Below, piece after piece: positions 16,417 to 25,722 of a stretch of 64,000 nucleotides of DNA (the first letter of the stretch is position 1; every line of letters starts with the position of its first letter). The position numbers were made by a program, and so were the translations under genes. This DNA is from Streptomyces viridochromogenes (GTDB taxonomy: Bacteria; Actinomycetota; Actinomycetes; Streptomycetales; Streptomycetaceae): contig NZ_LGUR01000207.1 in the NCBI RefSeq assembly GCF_001270495.1, positions 1-64,000 of the forward strand, given 5' to 3'. The notes beneath the pieces were generated by a model. It did not search any database and was not told the DNA's origin. It was given only the letters and a program-made list of their open reading frames with translations.

Positions 16417-18996
16417 ATGATCGAGGGCAACGTGTCGGCCAACGGTGTGGCATCGAACTTGTACCCGTTCGGCGCCGCAAGTGTCGGCGAGGCGCCCGAG
16501 CGCGACGACGCGCTGGTCAGTGCCATCGTCGGTGCCGTGGAGCTGGCCGGAGCGCATACCGGAAGCGTGTTTCTGCTCTCCGGCGACCACCGCTCGCTCG
16601 TAGTAGCCGCGTCGTGCGGGTCGCCACCCTCCCTGCTCAGTGGGTGGCGTCGGATCCCGGTGAACAGCGGTCTGCCGGTGGCGGAGGCGTACCGCTCCGG
16701 GCGCATGGTCCATCTGGCCGGCGCGGAGGAGACGATGCGGCGCTTCCCGCAGCTCTCGGTCGCCCTGCCCTACCCGTTCGGCTCTGCGTCGGTCCCCGTA
16801 CGGGCGGGCGAGCGGACCTTCGGCGCCATGGCCGTGGTGTGGACGGCCAGGCCGGACGGGACAGGGTTGTCGAGGGCGCAGCGCCGGAAGCTGCGCTCCG
16901 CCGCCGACCGGCTGGGCACCACCCTCGCCGGACTGCGGGCCCGCGGCGCGCTCGGTGAGTACGACGAGCGAACGGCTCCGGTGGTGGTCCCGCTGCCATC
17001 CGCTCCGGTGATCCGGGTGGGTCTGTTCGACTGGAATCTCGAGACCGGAGCACTCACGGCCGACGACGAGCTGTGCGCGATCTTCGGAATGCCGCCCCGC
17101 GAGTTCGACGGACGGGCGGCCACCCTGGCGGCCATGATCGAGCCCGCGGATCTGCCCGGCTTCCGGTCCGCCGCCCGTGCCGCGGTCCAGGAACGCCACG
17201 TACTGGCACACTGCCTGCGCATCCGGGACGGCCGCGGAGGCTGCCACACCGTCGAGCTGTGGGGCCGGGTGCCCGAGAGCCCTGACGACCTGGAGGCCCC
17301 GTCCCATCTGGTCGGCGCCGTAATCGACTCCGGGAGCCGCATGGCCGCCGTGGCGGCGATCGAGCGGCTCACGGACGGCTTCTTCGCGCTCTCGCCCGAC
17401 GGACGCCTCTCCTACGCCAACCACAGCCTGGAGAATCTGCTGCGGGTCCGCCAGGACGAACTGCTCGGCCGACGCCCCTGGGACGTCCTGCCCTGGCTGG
17501 CCGATCCCGTGTACGAGGACCGCTACCGGGCCGCCCTGGTCTCCCAGCAACCGGTCTCCTTCCTGGCCCGCCGCCCACCAGACAACTGGCTGGTCTTCTC
17601 CCTCCACCCGGGTGCTCAGGGCATGACGGGGTGGGCGGCACCGGCGCGACAGCCCGTACGGGCCGACACCGGACCCGGTGCAACCACCCTCACGGCAGGG
17701 GGGCCGCCCGCCTCCTGGTCACCTCCGCCCGCGGCCCCGCGCGTGGGTTCCCTCTACCGGGTGCTCACGCTGGGCAGCGCGCTCACCGAGGCGGTCACCG
17801 CGCACGAGGTGTTCGAGGCCGTCGCGGAGCAGCTGCTTCCCGCTTTCGGCGGTCAGAAGCTGGCGATCGCTGTGGTGGAGGAGCGGCGCCTGCGCCTGCT
17901 CGATCAGCGCGGCTACTCGAAGCGCTTTCTCGCCCGGTTCGAAGGCACCCCGCTGCATGCCCGGCTGCCCGTGACGGACGCGCTGACCTCCGGGGCCCCG
18001 CTGTTCGTCGAGTCCCGTGAGGAGCTTCTCGAGACCTACCCCGGGATCATCGTCAGTCCATCCAACTCCTGGGCGTTCCTGCCCTTGATCGCCTCGAACC
18101 GCCCGGTCGGCGTCTGCCTGCTCGGCTTCGACGACGTCCACCGATTTCCCGACGAGGAGCGCGGAATCCTCACCGCGCTGGGCGGCCTCATCGCCCAGGC
18201 CCTGGAACGCGCCAGGCTCTACGACGCCGAATTCGCCCTCGCCCGCGGCCTGCAGAACGCGCTGCTGCCGCACGGGCTGCCCACACTGCCGGGCCTCGAT
18301 GTCACCGGGCGCTATCTTCCGGGCACCAGAGGGATGGACATCGGCGGCGACTGGTACGACGTCATCCCCACCGGCGACGAGGTCGCGCTGATCGTCGGGG
18401 ACGTCGAGGGGCACAATGTCGCCGCCGCGGCTGCCATGGGCCAGCTGCGCAGCGCGGTGCGGGCCTTCGCCACCGCCGACCACCGGCCGAGCGACGTCGT
18501 CGCCAACACCAACCGACTCCACATGGACCTCGACCCGGCGCTCCTCGCAAGCTGCTGCTACGCCCGCCTCCATCCTCGCTCGGGGGTCGTGCGCATCGTC
18601 CGTGCCGGCCACCCCCCGCCCTTGCTGCGCCTGCCCGACGGGCAGGCCGAAGTCCTGGATGTGCCCGGCGGCCCTCTGCTCGGCATCGACACAGCGGCAC
18701 ACTTTCCGGAGTCGGAGCTGCGCCTCGTACCCGGGTCGGTCCTGGCCCTGTACACAGACGGACTGATCGAGAGGCGTGACTCGGACATCGATTCCGACGT
18801 CGACCGGCTCCGGGCGTCACTGGCCCGCACAGGCGGGGGCCGCCTGGAGGATCTGGCCGACGCGCTGCTGCGGGACGCCCGCCGTTCCGCCGACAGGGCG
18901 GACGACATCGCCCTCCTGCTCACCGAGTACGCCCCGCCACCGCAGACGGCGACACAGCCGGCGTCCGCACGCGCCGGCTCCGGCCCGTCGCCGTGA
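16417..18996 (+). CDS. GAF/PAS sensor with SpoIIE-type PP2C phosphatase domain
   Basis: An 859-residue soluble signalling protein. Order: GAF-like (about 25-165), PAS (about 185-290, GLFDWNLETG), second PAS (about 305-395, DGFFALSPDGRLSYAN), GAF (about 450-600), then a PP2C/SpoIIE domain (about 615-845). Metal-site motifs are GGDWYD, VGDVEGHN, AGHPPPLL, YTDGLIE and the final DDIALLL. Such proteins dephosphorylate anti-sigma antagonists or related regulators in response to ligands sensed by GAF/PAS. The ATG at 16417 is used although no strong RBS is visible. A truncated relative lies just downstream on the opposite strand. Confidence 0.88.
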   Translation: MIEGNVSANGVASNLYPFGAASVGEAPERDDALVSAIVGAVELAGAHTGSVFLLSGDHRSLVVAASCGSPPSLLSGWRRIPVNSGLPVAEAYRSGRMVHLAGAEETMRRFPQLSVALPYPFGSASVPVRAGERTFGAMAVVWTARPDGTGLSRAQRRKLRSAADRLGTTLAGLRARGALGEYDERTAPVVVPLPSAPVIRVGLFDWNLETGALTADDELCAIFGMPPREFDGRAATLAAMIEPADLPGFRSAARAAVQERHVLAHCLRIRDGRGGCHTVELWGRVPESPDDLEAPSHLVGAVIDSGSRMAAVAAIERLTDGFFALSPDGRLSYANHSLENLLRVRQDELLGRRPWDVLPWLADPVYEDRYRAALVSQQPVSFLARRPPDNWLVFSLHPGAQGMTGWAAPARQPVRADTGPGATTLTAGGPPASWSPPPAAPRVGSLYRVLTLGSALTEAVTAHEVFEAVAEQLLPAFGGQKLAIAVVEERRLRLLDQRGYSKRFLARFEGTPLHARLPVTDALTSGAPLFVESREELLETYPGIIVSPSNSWAFLPLIASNRPVGVCLLGFDDVHRFPDEERGILTALGGLIAQALERARLYDAEFALARGLQNALLPHGLPTLPGLDVTGRYLPGTRGMDIGGDWYDVIPTGDEVALIVGDVEGHNVAAAAAMGQLRSAVRAFATADHRPSDVVANTNRLHMDLDPALLASCCYARLHPRSGVVRIVRAGHPPPLLRLPDGQAEVLDVPGGPLLGIDTAAHFPESELRLVPGSVLALYTDGLIERRDSDIDSDVDRLRASLARTGGGRLEDLADALLRDARRSADRADDIALLLTEYAPPPQTATQPASARAGSGPSP

Positions 18997-19252
18997 GGCA
19001 GCAGGCTCTCCGACGCCGCCGTCGCCTGCCCCGGACCTTCTCCGTACGCCCCCTGGTAACCCGACGGGTCCCAGGTCCTGGCACTGTCCCTCGTGGCGGC
19101 GGCAGTGGGGACCGGTTCCGTCGGTTCCGCAGAAGGCACGCGGTCGGGCCGGGGCAAGCGGCGTCGGTGACCGCCGTGACCATCGTGACGGGGGACGTGG
19201 GGCTTCTGGCCGACACCGGCAGTGAGCCCGTACTCCCCGGCACCGTGGTTCT

Positions 19253-19729
19253 GCGCTTGGTGACGATCATGTCGGCGACCAGGCCAACGAGCCTGCGCAG
19301 CGGGCGCCGGTCGTCGTCGACGACGGTGTCGAGGGTGAGGGCCATCACCCTCACCTGGTCGCTGCCGTCCAGCATGGGCAGATACATCCGTACGCCGTCC
19401 GCCTGCGCGACCTCGACGGTGGTCGCGGTGAGGAAGGCATTGCCGGCAGAGGAGTCGGCGATCGGCTCGGGCCCACCGACCAGCAGTCCCCTGCCCGGCA
19501 GCGGCGCCAGCAGTTCCTGCCCGCAGTCCTGCGGCAGGATGGACACCTCGCGACCGCCGAACCTGGCGACCTCCTCCGCGACCAGAGGAGCGATGAGTTG
19601 CGGTGGCATCTCGTGGGCCCGGTCCAGCAACAGGCCCAGCAGCCGCTCACCGAACCCTTCCGACCGGTCGGGCAGCTCAGACGAGGCTGCCGGCTCTGCT
19701 CCCTTCCGCCGTGCCCCACCCTCCTCTCA
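19253..19729 (-). pseudogene. GAF-domain SpoIIE phosphatase, N-terminal relic
   Basis: The minus-strand frame matches the N-terminal GAF region common to Streptomyces SpoIIE phosphatases: LLDRAHEMPPQLIAPLVAEE, then LLVGGPEPI, GNAFLTATTVEVAQADGVRMYLP and RRLVGLVADMIVTKR. The catalytic half is missing, and after VTKR the frame passes into unrelated sequence. No ATG or GTG precedes the homology before an in-frame stop near 19729, so it has neither start nor catalytic domain. Confidence 0.72.
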
Positions 19730-20133
19730 GCGTCCTTTGAGCGGCCCTGTGCGCGTAGCCGAAGGAATGGAGGCAGAGGGCCCCGGGGGAGCGCAGTCCG
19801 TACAGAGACTGCCGCCGCACTGCGGCCGTACAGGGCCATCGCGCCGACTGCGGCATGTCACCCCAGCCGCGTGTCGTGGTGGCCGCGCCTCTCGGCGCCC
19901 AGCCGGACCCGCTTCACCGGCCGGCCTCGCTTCTGCCATGAGAGCGCAGACCGCGCCCGATTTCAGATGGAGGCTTGCGCGGCCGCCGGCTGATGAAGCA
20001 GACGTGTCCTTGCTCCGCAGTAGCGCCACGCGCTTCCCGCGGTGAGGAAGCGCATCCCTGTTTGCGGCCCGGTCTCAGCGGCTCCCGGGGAGGCGTCCGA
20101 GCTACCCGCCTCCTTCGGAGAGAGTTTCACCAC
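19730..20133. other. Gap without recognisable gene
   Basis: About 400 nt between the phosphatase relic and the desaturase relic. Open frames here are short, Pro- and Arg-rich and unlike any family I know. It probably belongs to the same decayed zone. Confidence 0.4.
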
Positions 20134-21010
20134 CATGACCAGAAGTACCACGGTCCGCCCCCGCCCCCGCCCTCGGAGACATCAGGCAGCGACTTCGCCC
20201 GATTGTCGAGAAAGATCGCTGATGCCGGGCTGCTGGGACGCCGTCCCGGCTATTGCGCGCTGCGGATCACGGTGGTGGCCGGGCTCTACGTCAGTGGGTG
20301 GGCCGCCGTCGTACTCGTCGGCGCCAGTTGGTGGACACTGGCGGTCGCCGTCTTCCTGGCCGTCGTCTTCGGCCAGGTCGCCCTGCTCGCCCATGACGCA
20401 GCCCACCGTCAGGTGTTCCGGCGACGCCGGGCCAGTGCTTCCCGCTCCTCACGCTGGAGGGCTTCAACCGGCACGTGTCGAGCGTGAAGGCGCTGGCCAA
20501 TCGCTCACTCAAGCACCGCACGCCCGACGACACCCTGCTGTTCGCGCACTTCGCGGCCTACCTGACCGTCCTGCTCCGGCTGCTGCCGCCCGGCATGGCG
20601 ATCGCCTTCCTCGCCGTCCACCAGTGCCTGTTCGGCGTCTACCTCGCCTCCCTCTTCGCGCCCAACCACAAGGGCACGCCGATTCTGAAAGGCGAAGACC
20701 TCCCGGACTTCCTCCGCCGCCAAGTGCTCACCTCACGCAATTGCGCGGCGGCAGGTTCACCGACATCGCACTGGGCGGGCTGAACCACCAGATCGAGCAT
20801 CATCTGTTCCCCCGCATGCCCAGCCCCAACCTGCCCAAGGCCCGCACCATTGTCCGGCGCTACTGCGAGGAACTGGGCGTGGACTACGTGGAGACCGGGC
20901 TGATCACCTCCTACCGAAAGGCTCTTGTCGGTCTCCACCAGGCCGGGGCACCGCTTCGCACACCGGCGTCCCGGCAGGAACGTGCCCTTGCCATCGGCGG
21001 CAGTGATTGA
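20134..21010 (+). pseudogene. Acyl-CoA/fatty acid desaturase pseudogene
   Basis: Pieces of one membrane desaturase lie in successive frames: FARLSRKIADAGLLGRRPGY and the first His box HDAAHRQVF (about 20200-20435), then LTLEGFNRH to RRQVLTSRN (about 20447-20742), then FTDIALGGLNHQIEHHLFP with the third His box (about 20755-21000). The join after RRRR lacks the roughly 80 residues that carry the middle HxxHH box. Two further frame changes, near the start and at 20745, also break it. The metal site cannot form. A GGAG and ATG near 20134 mark the old start. Confidence 0.8.
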
Positions 21011-21097
21011 CGGAGCAGATACGACCGGCGGGCCATCGGTGGCGATGAGGCGCGCGGAACTGCGGTGCACGAGCCGTCCCGGCGGAAATGGAGCGCA

Positions 21098-21183
21098 CGC
21101 AGCGCGGCCTCGATCGCGTAGGCGACGGAGGAGACCGGGTCCGCGATCACGGCGGAGGCGAAAGCGAAGAAGAGGACCGAGCG
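21098..21183 (-). pseudogene. APC-family permease N-terminal relic
   Basis: About 28 codons resemble the first membrane helix of APC-type amino acid permeases: VLFFAFASAVIADPVSSVAY then AIEAAL. The (D)P-(L/V)SSVAY signature is typical of that helix. Nothing else of the roughly 600-residue protein follows. A short relic in a decayed zone. Confidence 0.45.
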
Positions 21184-21279
21184 CCGCGGCGAACGGCCGC
21201 GAACAGCGGAGGAAGCGGCCGCCGCTGCGGCCGCCTGGCTGGCTGGCTGTACGGGGTGCAGGAGATCGCCGGTGCGGCG

Positions 21280-21375
21280 GGCAGGGCGGTGTGCGGTGTG
21301 AACGTCGTGTAGCCGCTCCAGGACCCGAAGTCCGTGCCGTCGTTGGCCCGCACGCGGAAGCGCCGTGCAGGTCAC
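21280..21375 (-). pseudogene. Fibronectin III-like domain fragment
   Basis: About 30 codons read FRVRANDGTDFGSWSGYTTFT, the F/G strand of a fibronectin type III-like module of secreted actinobacterial proteins. Flanking sequence does not continue the domain. Confidence 0.35.
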
Positions 21376-21499
21376 GCGGCCACAAGCCATGACAGGACGA
21401 CCCGCCCCAAACTCACGGGCAGCGGATTCACTCCGTTCAGGCGAAGTTGACCCTCCGACAGCCAAAAATTAACGTTTCGCGGGTCAGCGACCTGTACGA

Positions 21500-21522
21500 G
21501 TGGGGCGGGTGGGACTCGAACC
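21500..21522. repeat. Left copy of tRNA 3'-end repeat (att-like)
   Basis: Twenty-three nucleotides, including GGGCGGGTGGGACTCGAACC, are identical to 39219-39241, where they are the minus-strand T-arm and acceptor end of a tRNA fragment. No tRNA continues here. Integrative elements that use tRNA genes leave exactly such a short copy at their far end, so this is read as the left attachment boundary of the 17.7-kb segment between the copies. Confidence 0.6.
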
Positions 21523-21888
21523 GAAATTGGTGACGCGTCTCACCTGCGATTTCACCGACGGAACCGACATATCCATCCGTTTCCATTCGGCTGCATCCTG
21601 CTCGATCCTGCTGGATCGGGGGCCGTTAGGCGTTCGCCACACCGTTCCCTGTCCGCCCGACAGAGCTGGAGGCCCAGAGCACAGGCCCGCGACCACCTCC
21701 GGCTCTGCCGGAAGGCCCTCGCTCCGCGTTGAGGCTTCGCAGCCTGCGGCACTCACATCCACCCACGGTCCGCGATCACGTTCTGCAGCAGGTGATTGCC
21801 CCCGAGCACCGTTCGCCGCTCAGCGCCTCCACCCGCTCCGTGCGCGTCGAGACCGGAGCGCGGTGCGGCCGCGAAGCATGGCCGGGAC
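21523..21888. other. Gap inside left island edge
   Basis: About 366 nt between the att-like repeat and the LacI gene stop. Only short shadow ORFs are present. No integrase, terminator or RNA gene is evident. Confidence 0.4.
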
Positions 21889-22977
21889 TCATAGGGGCAC
21901 GGTGCTTTCCCGGACCACGAGGGTGGGCCGGAGCAGGACCTGTTCGGCCTTGGCGTCCGGGTCCTTGAGCCGGTCGAGGAGGAGGCGCATGGTGTGGCGT
22001 GCGACCAGTTCCAAGGGCTGGGCGAGGCTGGTCAACCCCGGGTCGACGAAGTGTGCGCCGACGCTGTCGTCGAATCCCACGACGCCGACGTCGTGGCCGG
22101 CGGCCAGTCCCCGCTCGCGGCATGCTCGGAGCGCACCGATCGCGATTGTGTCGCTGACGCACACGAATCCTGTCGGTGCCGTCTTCCTGTCGAGGAGTCG
22201 GCCGGCGAGTTCCCGGCCCGTGCTGATCTCGTCGGGCCCGCGGACCGCGAGATCACGGGTCGAGAAGCCGTGTGAACGCATGGCCCGGCGCCAGCCGGAC
22301 TCCCGGTCGTCCCCGAACCCGTTGCGTCCGTCCCAGCCCAGGTAGGCAATGCGCCGGTGACCGCGTTCGGCGAGATGGTCCACGGCCTGCTCCGTACCGG
22401 CGGCGCCGTCGACGTCGACCCACCACGTGTCCGACATGGGATGCCCCCAGGGGCGACCGAAGGAGACGAAGGGAATGCCGCGTTCGCGCAGGAAGGTGAT
22501 ACGAGGGTCGTGGTCCTGGGTGGCAGTGATCACGAAGCAGTCGACGGTGTTCGTGCTGAAGATCTCCTGGATGACCTGGATCTCTTCCTCGTCGGTGGCG
22601 GCGGGGTGGCAGTAGACCGCGTGGTCGGCTCGGTGTGCCGCTACCGAGAGTTCGTAGAGAAAGCTCGCCCATACCCCGCCCGACTGACCTTGGGTGGTCG
22701 GCAACAGCCGAAAGCCGACGGCCTGCGGAGACTGCGTGCGCAGTGAACGCGCAGCCTGATTGGGCCGGTAACCCAACTCGTCGACCGCTTTGAGGACCCG
22801 ACGCAACGTTGTGGGGCTGAGACGGTCCGGAGAGTTCAAGGCGTAGTGAACGGTCTGCTTGGAAACTCCCACCCGCGCCGCCACCATGGCCATGGTCGGC
22901 CTTGACGACCCGGACGTTCCCTCAGCGACCGGTCTCCGACCGCGCCTCGGACCCGATGGTTGATCGGTAAAACCCAT
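21889..22977 (-). CDS. LacI-family transcriptional repressor
   Basis: A DNA-binding LacI/GalR regulator of 362 residues from the ATG at 22977. The N-terminal helix-turn-helix reads MVAARVGVSKQTVHYALN and the hinge ELGYRPNQAARSLR; a periplasmic-binding-protein-like sugar domain follows with GHRRIAYLGWDG and VVGFDDSVGAHFVDPGLTSL. It is transcribed away from the ABC importer and glycosidase genes, the usual place for the local repressor. The inducer is probably the sugar released by the GH65/GH3 enzymes. An operator-like element lies in the importer promoter. Confidence 0.9.
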   Translation of the reverse strand: MGFTDQPSGPRRGRRPVAEGTSGSSRPTMAMVAARVGVSKQTVHYALNSPDRLSPTTLRRVLKAVDELGYRPNQAARSLRTQSPQAVGFRLLPTTQGQSGGVWASFLYELSVAAHRADHAVYCHPAATDEEEIQVIQEIFSTNTVDCFVITATQDHDPRITFLRERGIPFVSFGRPWGHPMSDTWWVDVDGAAGTEQAVDHLAERGHRRIAYLGWDGRNGFGDDRESGWRRAMRSHGFSTRDLAVRGPDEISTGRELAGRLLDRKTAPTGFVCVSDTIAIGALRACRERGLAAGHDVGVVGFDDSVGAHFVDPGLTSLAQPLELVARHTMRLLLDRLKDPDAKAEQVLLRPTLVVRESTVPL

Positions 22978-23240
22978 CCGCCCATTCTGGTGGGCATGAA
23001 GCGCGACAGTCAAGGATGTTCGCCCCGCCTGCCCGTTCGTCGCGCAGATCAGGCCGCAGGATCGCTGGGGGCCGTCGTCGAGCGTCCCTCGGGTGTGTCA
23101 TGCGTGTACCTCGCACCGCAGAGAACGTCCGTGACCTGGTGGAATACCAGCGAAATGACCCGGGGGAATGCCGGGCCCCTCCGTTGGCGTCCCAGTGCGG
23201 GGGTCGCTGCGACGCTCGCCGTCTCGTGGGTGCAGACCTC

Positions 23241-23270
23241 TTGACTTGCTGCGGCAAACGCCTCTACGGT
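23241..23270 (+). promoter_or_regulatory. Sugar-operon promoter with operator-like repeat in spacer
   Basis: TTGACT (23241-23246) and TACGGT (23265-23270) lie 18 nt apart. The -35 box and spacer contain TTGCTGCGGCAA, an inverted repeat with TTGC/GCAA arms of the kind LacI-family repressors bind. Binding there would block RNA polymerase. The 140 nt downstream leader has no other visible signal. Confidence 0.5.
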
Positions 23271-23413
23271 CCCCGTTTTATCGGTAACACAGCAGTCATA
23301 TCGATGACACCGAGGGCCCGCGAACCCGCGCCCAAGCTCGACCAGGCGCCGTGACGCGGCGAAACGATCAAGGGCTGCTCTACGGCGACGTACCGTCAGC
23401 GGAAGGGACGACT

Positions 23414-24751
23414 GTGTTCAGACACGGGAATGCGATCAAGGAGGCGACTGCCACCTCGGCTGTCGACCGCCGCAACCTCCTCAAGGCGGGCATGTTTGCC
23501 GGTCTCGGTCTGGCCGCCGCGCCCGCGCTCGCGGCATGCGGCGGTGGCTCCGCGGGGAGTGGACCTGCACTGAAGTGGGCGGGCTGGGACGGGCCGCCCC
23601 AGTCGGAGGTGTTCCGTCGGTTCTCCGAGGAGATGACCAAGGAACTGGGCGTGAAGGTCACCTACCAACAGGTCGTGGGTGACTACCTCTCCAAGCTGGT
23701 GCCGCAACTGTCGGCCGGCGCTGCTCCGGACGCCTTCTACGTCGGTGACATCTACATGGCCAAGCTGATCGAGACCAAGCAGGTGCTCGACCTCACCGAC
23801 TACCTGGACAGTGGTAAAGCCGCGGTCAAGCTCGATGACTTCCACGAGGGACTGTACCGCTGGTGCAGGCCCGCGGACGGCAGCCCTGGGCTGTTCGGGC
23901 TGCCGGTGGACTGCAATCCGATGGTGTTCTGGTTCAACAAGGACCTCCTGGCCGAGGCGGGCGTCAGCACCGACCCGGCCGCCCAGTTCGAGGCGGGCAC
24001 CTGGACCCAGGACGCGCTGACCGACCTGCTCGACAAGGTCCGCGCCACCAAGAAGAGGGGTCTGGTACTCAACGGCAGCAACTGGCTCGACTGGTTCGGC
24101 TGGTTGTCCACCTTCGGCGGGACACTCTTCGACGAGTCCGGAAAGGCGGTGTTCGACACCGACCCCAAGTCCCAGGAGGCGCTGGCGTGGCTGTTCGAGC
24201 AGTTGAAGTCGGGAAACATCACCTACTCCGGCGCCCTCCCGCAGGGACAGCTCACTGACGCGGTGTTCTACGCCGGCCAGCTGGCCTGCCTCACCTACGC
24301 CCGCGTCGTCCTGCCGAACGTCAAGAAGGTCAAGTTCGGCTTCGACATCGCCCCCTTGCCCTCCCTGTCCGGTAAGGACGTCATGCCGGTACCGGTCAAC
24401 ACGGCGGCGCTGTCGGTCAACGCCAAGTCCAAGAACCGGGCCAAGGCGCTGGAGTTCCTCGGCAACTTCCTGAACGCCGAGGGGCAGAGGTTCCGCCTGT
24501 CCGGCGGCGGCAACGCGGTGCCATCGGTCAAGGGCCTGGACGACATCGTCACCGAGGGCAACGTGCCCGCGCACGGCAGCCTGTTCAACGACGTCGCAGC
24601 CAAGGGCTACGCCGTCCCCAGCGCCATCGCCGGCAACGCGAAGGTCGCCAAGGAGCTCCCGGTGCTGGTGGACAAGATGCTCAAGGCGGGCAACGAGACG
24701 CCGAAGTCGTTCAGCGGCAAGGTGGTCAAGCTGATCAACGGGGGCGCCTGA
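23414..24751 (+). CDS. Sugar ABC transporter substrate-binding lipoprotein
   Basis: A secreted solute-binding protein of family 1 (445 residues). The N-terminus combines a twin-arginine motif DRRNLLKAG with a lipobox LAAC, so it is exported folded and anchored by a lipidated Cys. The mature part has typical extracellular sugar-binding features (GAAPDAFYVGD, WLFEQLKSGN). GTG at 23414 is chosen because AAGGGA lies six nucleotides upstream; an earlier GTG at 23351 would add 21 unneeded residues. The stop overlaps the first permease start. No ATPase gene is present, as usual for Streptomyces importers that share MsiK. Confidence 0.9.
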   Translation: MFRHGNAIKEATATSAVDRRNLLKAGMFAGLGLAAAPALAACGGGSAGSGPALKWAGWDGPPQSEVFRRFSEEMTKELGVKVTYQQVVGDYLSKLVPQLSAGAAPDAFYVGDIYMAKLIETKQVLDLTDYLDSGKAAVKLDDFHEGLYRWCRPADGSPGLFGLPVDCNPMVFWFNKDLLAEAGVSTDPAAQFEAGTWTQDALTDLLDKVRATKKRGLVLNGSNWLDWFGWLSTFGGTLFDESGKAVFDTDPKSQEALAWLFEQLKSGNITYSGALPQGQLTDAVFYAGQLACLTYARVVLPNVKKVKFGFDIAPLPSLSGKDVMPVPVNTAALSVNAKSKNRAKALEFLGNFLNAEGQRFRLSGGGNAVPSVKGLDDIVTEGNVPAHGSLFNDVAAKGYAVPSAIAGNAKVAKELPVLVDKMLKAGNETPKSFSGKVVKLINGGA

Positions 24752-25722
24752 TGGCCGTCAGCAGCGCCGGTTCCCGGGCCGGGGCGCAACTGAGGTCCGG
24801 GGACCAGGACGTCGCCCCGGACGCGCGTCCGGACCGACGGAGCCGGCGTCGGCGAGGCGGGGACACAGCCGCGGGATACCTGTTCCTGGCGCCCCAGTTG
24901 CTGGGGCTGGTGGTGTTCATGGTCGGCCCGCTGCTGTTCGCCCTGGTGCTGGCGTTCTACCACTGGGACGGGTTCGGCACCCGGTCCTTCGCCGGCCTGT
25001 CCAACTTCACCGACGTCGTGTCCGACCCGCGCATCCAGCGCGCGGCGGTCAACACCCTCTGGTTCACGGTGTTGCAGGTGCCGGGACTGATGCTCACGGG
25101 ATTGTTCTTCGCCCTGCTGATGCAGCGGGCCGGCAAGCTGACCCCGGTGTACCGGCTGGCGTTCTTCGCCCCGGTGATCACCTCTTCGGTCGCGGTCGCG
25201 GCGATCTGGCTGTGGCTCTTCAACCCCGACATCAGCCCGGTCAACAACGCGCTGCGCGGGTTCGGGCTGCCCGCACCGAACTGGCTGCAGGACGCCCGGT
25301 TCGTCATCCCGGCCTTCGCGATCGTCGGGATCTGGCAGGGCCTGGGCTACCAGCTGATCATGTTCATGGCCGGGCTGCAGGGCATCGACCGCTCGTTCCT
25401 GGAGGCCGCCGTGCTGGACGGCTGTTCGGAGTGGCAGAAGCTGCGGCACGTCACCATCCCGCTGCTGTCCCCGACCATCCTGTTCCTCTCCATCACCTCG
25501 ATCATCGGCTCCTTCCAGGTGTTCGACTACATCTACATCTTCTTCGACGACAGGGCTCCGGACTCCGCCCGCACCGTCGTCTACGAGGTGGTCCGGATCG
25601 CCTTCGGTGAGTTCGACTTCGGGGAGGCATCGGCTCTCGCCTTCCTCCTGTTCCTGGCCCTGCTCCTGGTCACCGGCTGCCAGCTCGCAGCCCAGAAGAG
25701 ATGGGTCCACTACACAGAATGA
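24751..25722 (+). CDS. Sugar ABC transporter permease (MalF-type)
   Basis: A 323-residue inner-membrane permease with six predicted hydrophobic helices. The EAA loop is EAAVLDGCSEWQKLRHVTIP, which docks the shared ATPase. The N-terminus is basic and cytoplasmic. It overlaps the binding-protein stop by one base and the second permease start by ATGA, so the three are translated as a unit. It forms the channel together with the next permease. Confidence 0.92.
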   Translation: MAVSSAGSRAGAQLRSGDQDVAPDARPDRRSRRRRGGDTAAGYLFLAPQLLGLVVFMVGPLLFALVLAFYHWDGFGTRSFAGLSNFTDVVSDPRIQRAAVNTLWFTVLQVPGLMLTGLFFALLMQRAGKLTPVYRLAFFAPVITSSVAVAAIWLWLFNPDISPVNNALRGFGLPAPNWLQDARFVIPAFAIVGIWQGLGYQLIMFMAGLQGIDRSFLEAAVLDGCSEWQKLRHVTIPLLSPTILFLSITSIIGSFQVFDYIYIFFDDRAPDSARTVVYEVVRIAFGEFDFGEASALAFLLFLALLLVTGCQLAAQKRWVHYTE

